Source: Oppiella nova (lineage: Eukaryota > Arthropoda > Arachnida > Sarcoptiformes > Oppiidae). Taken from it: 22,162 bases of DNA. Each line of letters begins with the position of its first letter. Within the stretch, counting starts at the first letter, position 1. Made by a program: the position numbers and the translations under genes. Shown here piece by piece: positions 22,008 through 22,162 of this stretch. The notes beneath the pieces are model-generated. The model searched no databases. It saw nothing but the letters and a program-made list of their open reading frames with translations, and was not told where the DNA came from. Location: NCBI GenBank assembly GCA_905397405.1, contig CAJPVJ010000502.1, forward strand, positions 1-22,162. The letters run 5' to 3'.

Positions 22008-22162
22008 GTATAAAATAATTGGTTTATGTGTTCAGAAATTCTGGTTATCAATAGATGGATAGAGAGTACAGTAGTGTATAATTCAGACGTAAAAATTGCC
22101 TTAAAATCTATTAGATTTTATAAGCGGACGCTCTTGGGATTACATGTCAGGCCTGGTGTGGG

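Larger units (their letters stand above)
19917..22162. repeat. Right arm of the large inverted duplication (2246 bp, runs off the window)
   Basis: Begins ATCCAATTCATTTGTAGTAT and continues as the inverse of the left arm up to the last base of the window, so its true end is not seen. It contains CT tracts at 20711-20747 and 21974-22004. It is slightly longer than the left arm because of accumulated small insertions. No gene recognised. Confidence 0.95.

Noticed and set aside
1-22162. tRNA, rRNA, CRISPR, viral or transposase genes
   Set aside because: I looked for the tRNA T-arm motif, spaced direct repeats and transposase/polymerase motifs and recognised none.

Overview
The window looks like nuclear DNA of a small arthropod, most likely an acariform mite. 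It is very A+T-rich, the one clearly identifiable gene is split by GT-AG introns, short GA/CT microsatellites are scattered throughout, and the protein families are animal ones: a biogenic-amine GPCR and an arthropod chemoreceptor-like seven-helix protein. The arthropod call is well supported by the receptor. The mite call is inference, resting mainly on the C-terminal motif of the chemoreceptor-like protein, which I associate with mite proteins from memory only. No bacterial, viral, tRNA, rRNA or CRISPR feature was recognised.

Region by region. 1-5444 is non-coding. It contains a 4.8-kb-spaced inverted repeat (1-74 / 4746-4823), a CT/GA hairpin (3172-3299) and an A+T-rich block, and it is presumably intron or 5' flank of the next gene. 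5445-8020 (+) holds the 3' part of a type-1 tyramine (octopamine/tyramine) receptor, from the DRY motif at the end of TM3 to the stop codon. Three clear exons are present, and there is one unresolved frame change inside the third-intracellular-loop coding region. TM1-TM3 are not in the window. 8021-12193 is A+T-rich intergenic DNA with no gene seen. 12194-13444 is a direct tandem duplication (unit about 625 bp) of the 3' end of a chemoreceptor-like gene. The intact gene is 13139-14434 (-), and the extra copy is an 88-residue C-terminal fragment. A 225-bp foldback MITE lies at 14722-14946, just upstream of that gene, and half of a related element sits in each tandem unit downstream. 14947-17186 has no recognised gene, apart from a purine-rich tract near 16.3 kb.

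17187-22162 is a large imperfect inverted duplication. Two arms of about 2.2 kb, roughly 95-97% identical where I compared them, flank a 518-bp unique spacer, and the right arm runs off the window end. The arms are non-coding. They may be a true inverted segmental duplication, a foldback-type element, or two diverged haplotypes joined in the assembly.

The two genes are both sensory/signalling membrane receptors. I see no evidence that they work together; they are simply neighbours on opposite strands. The most unusual content of the window is structural: inverted repeats at several scales, many bordered by or containing GA/CT microsatellites, and a recent partial gene duplication.
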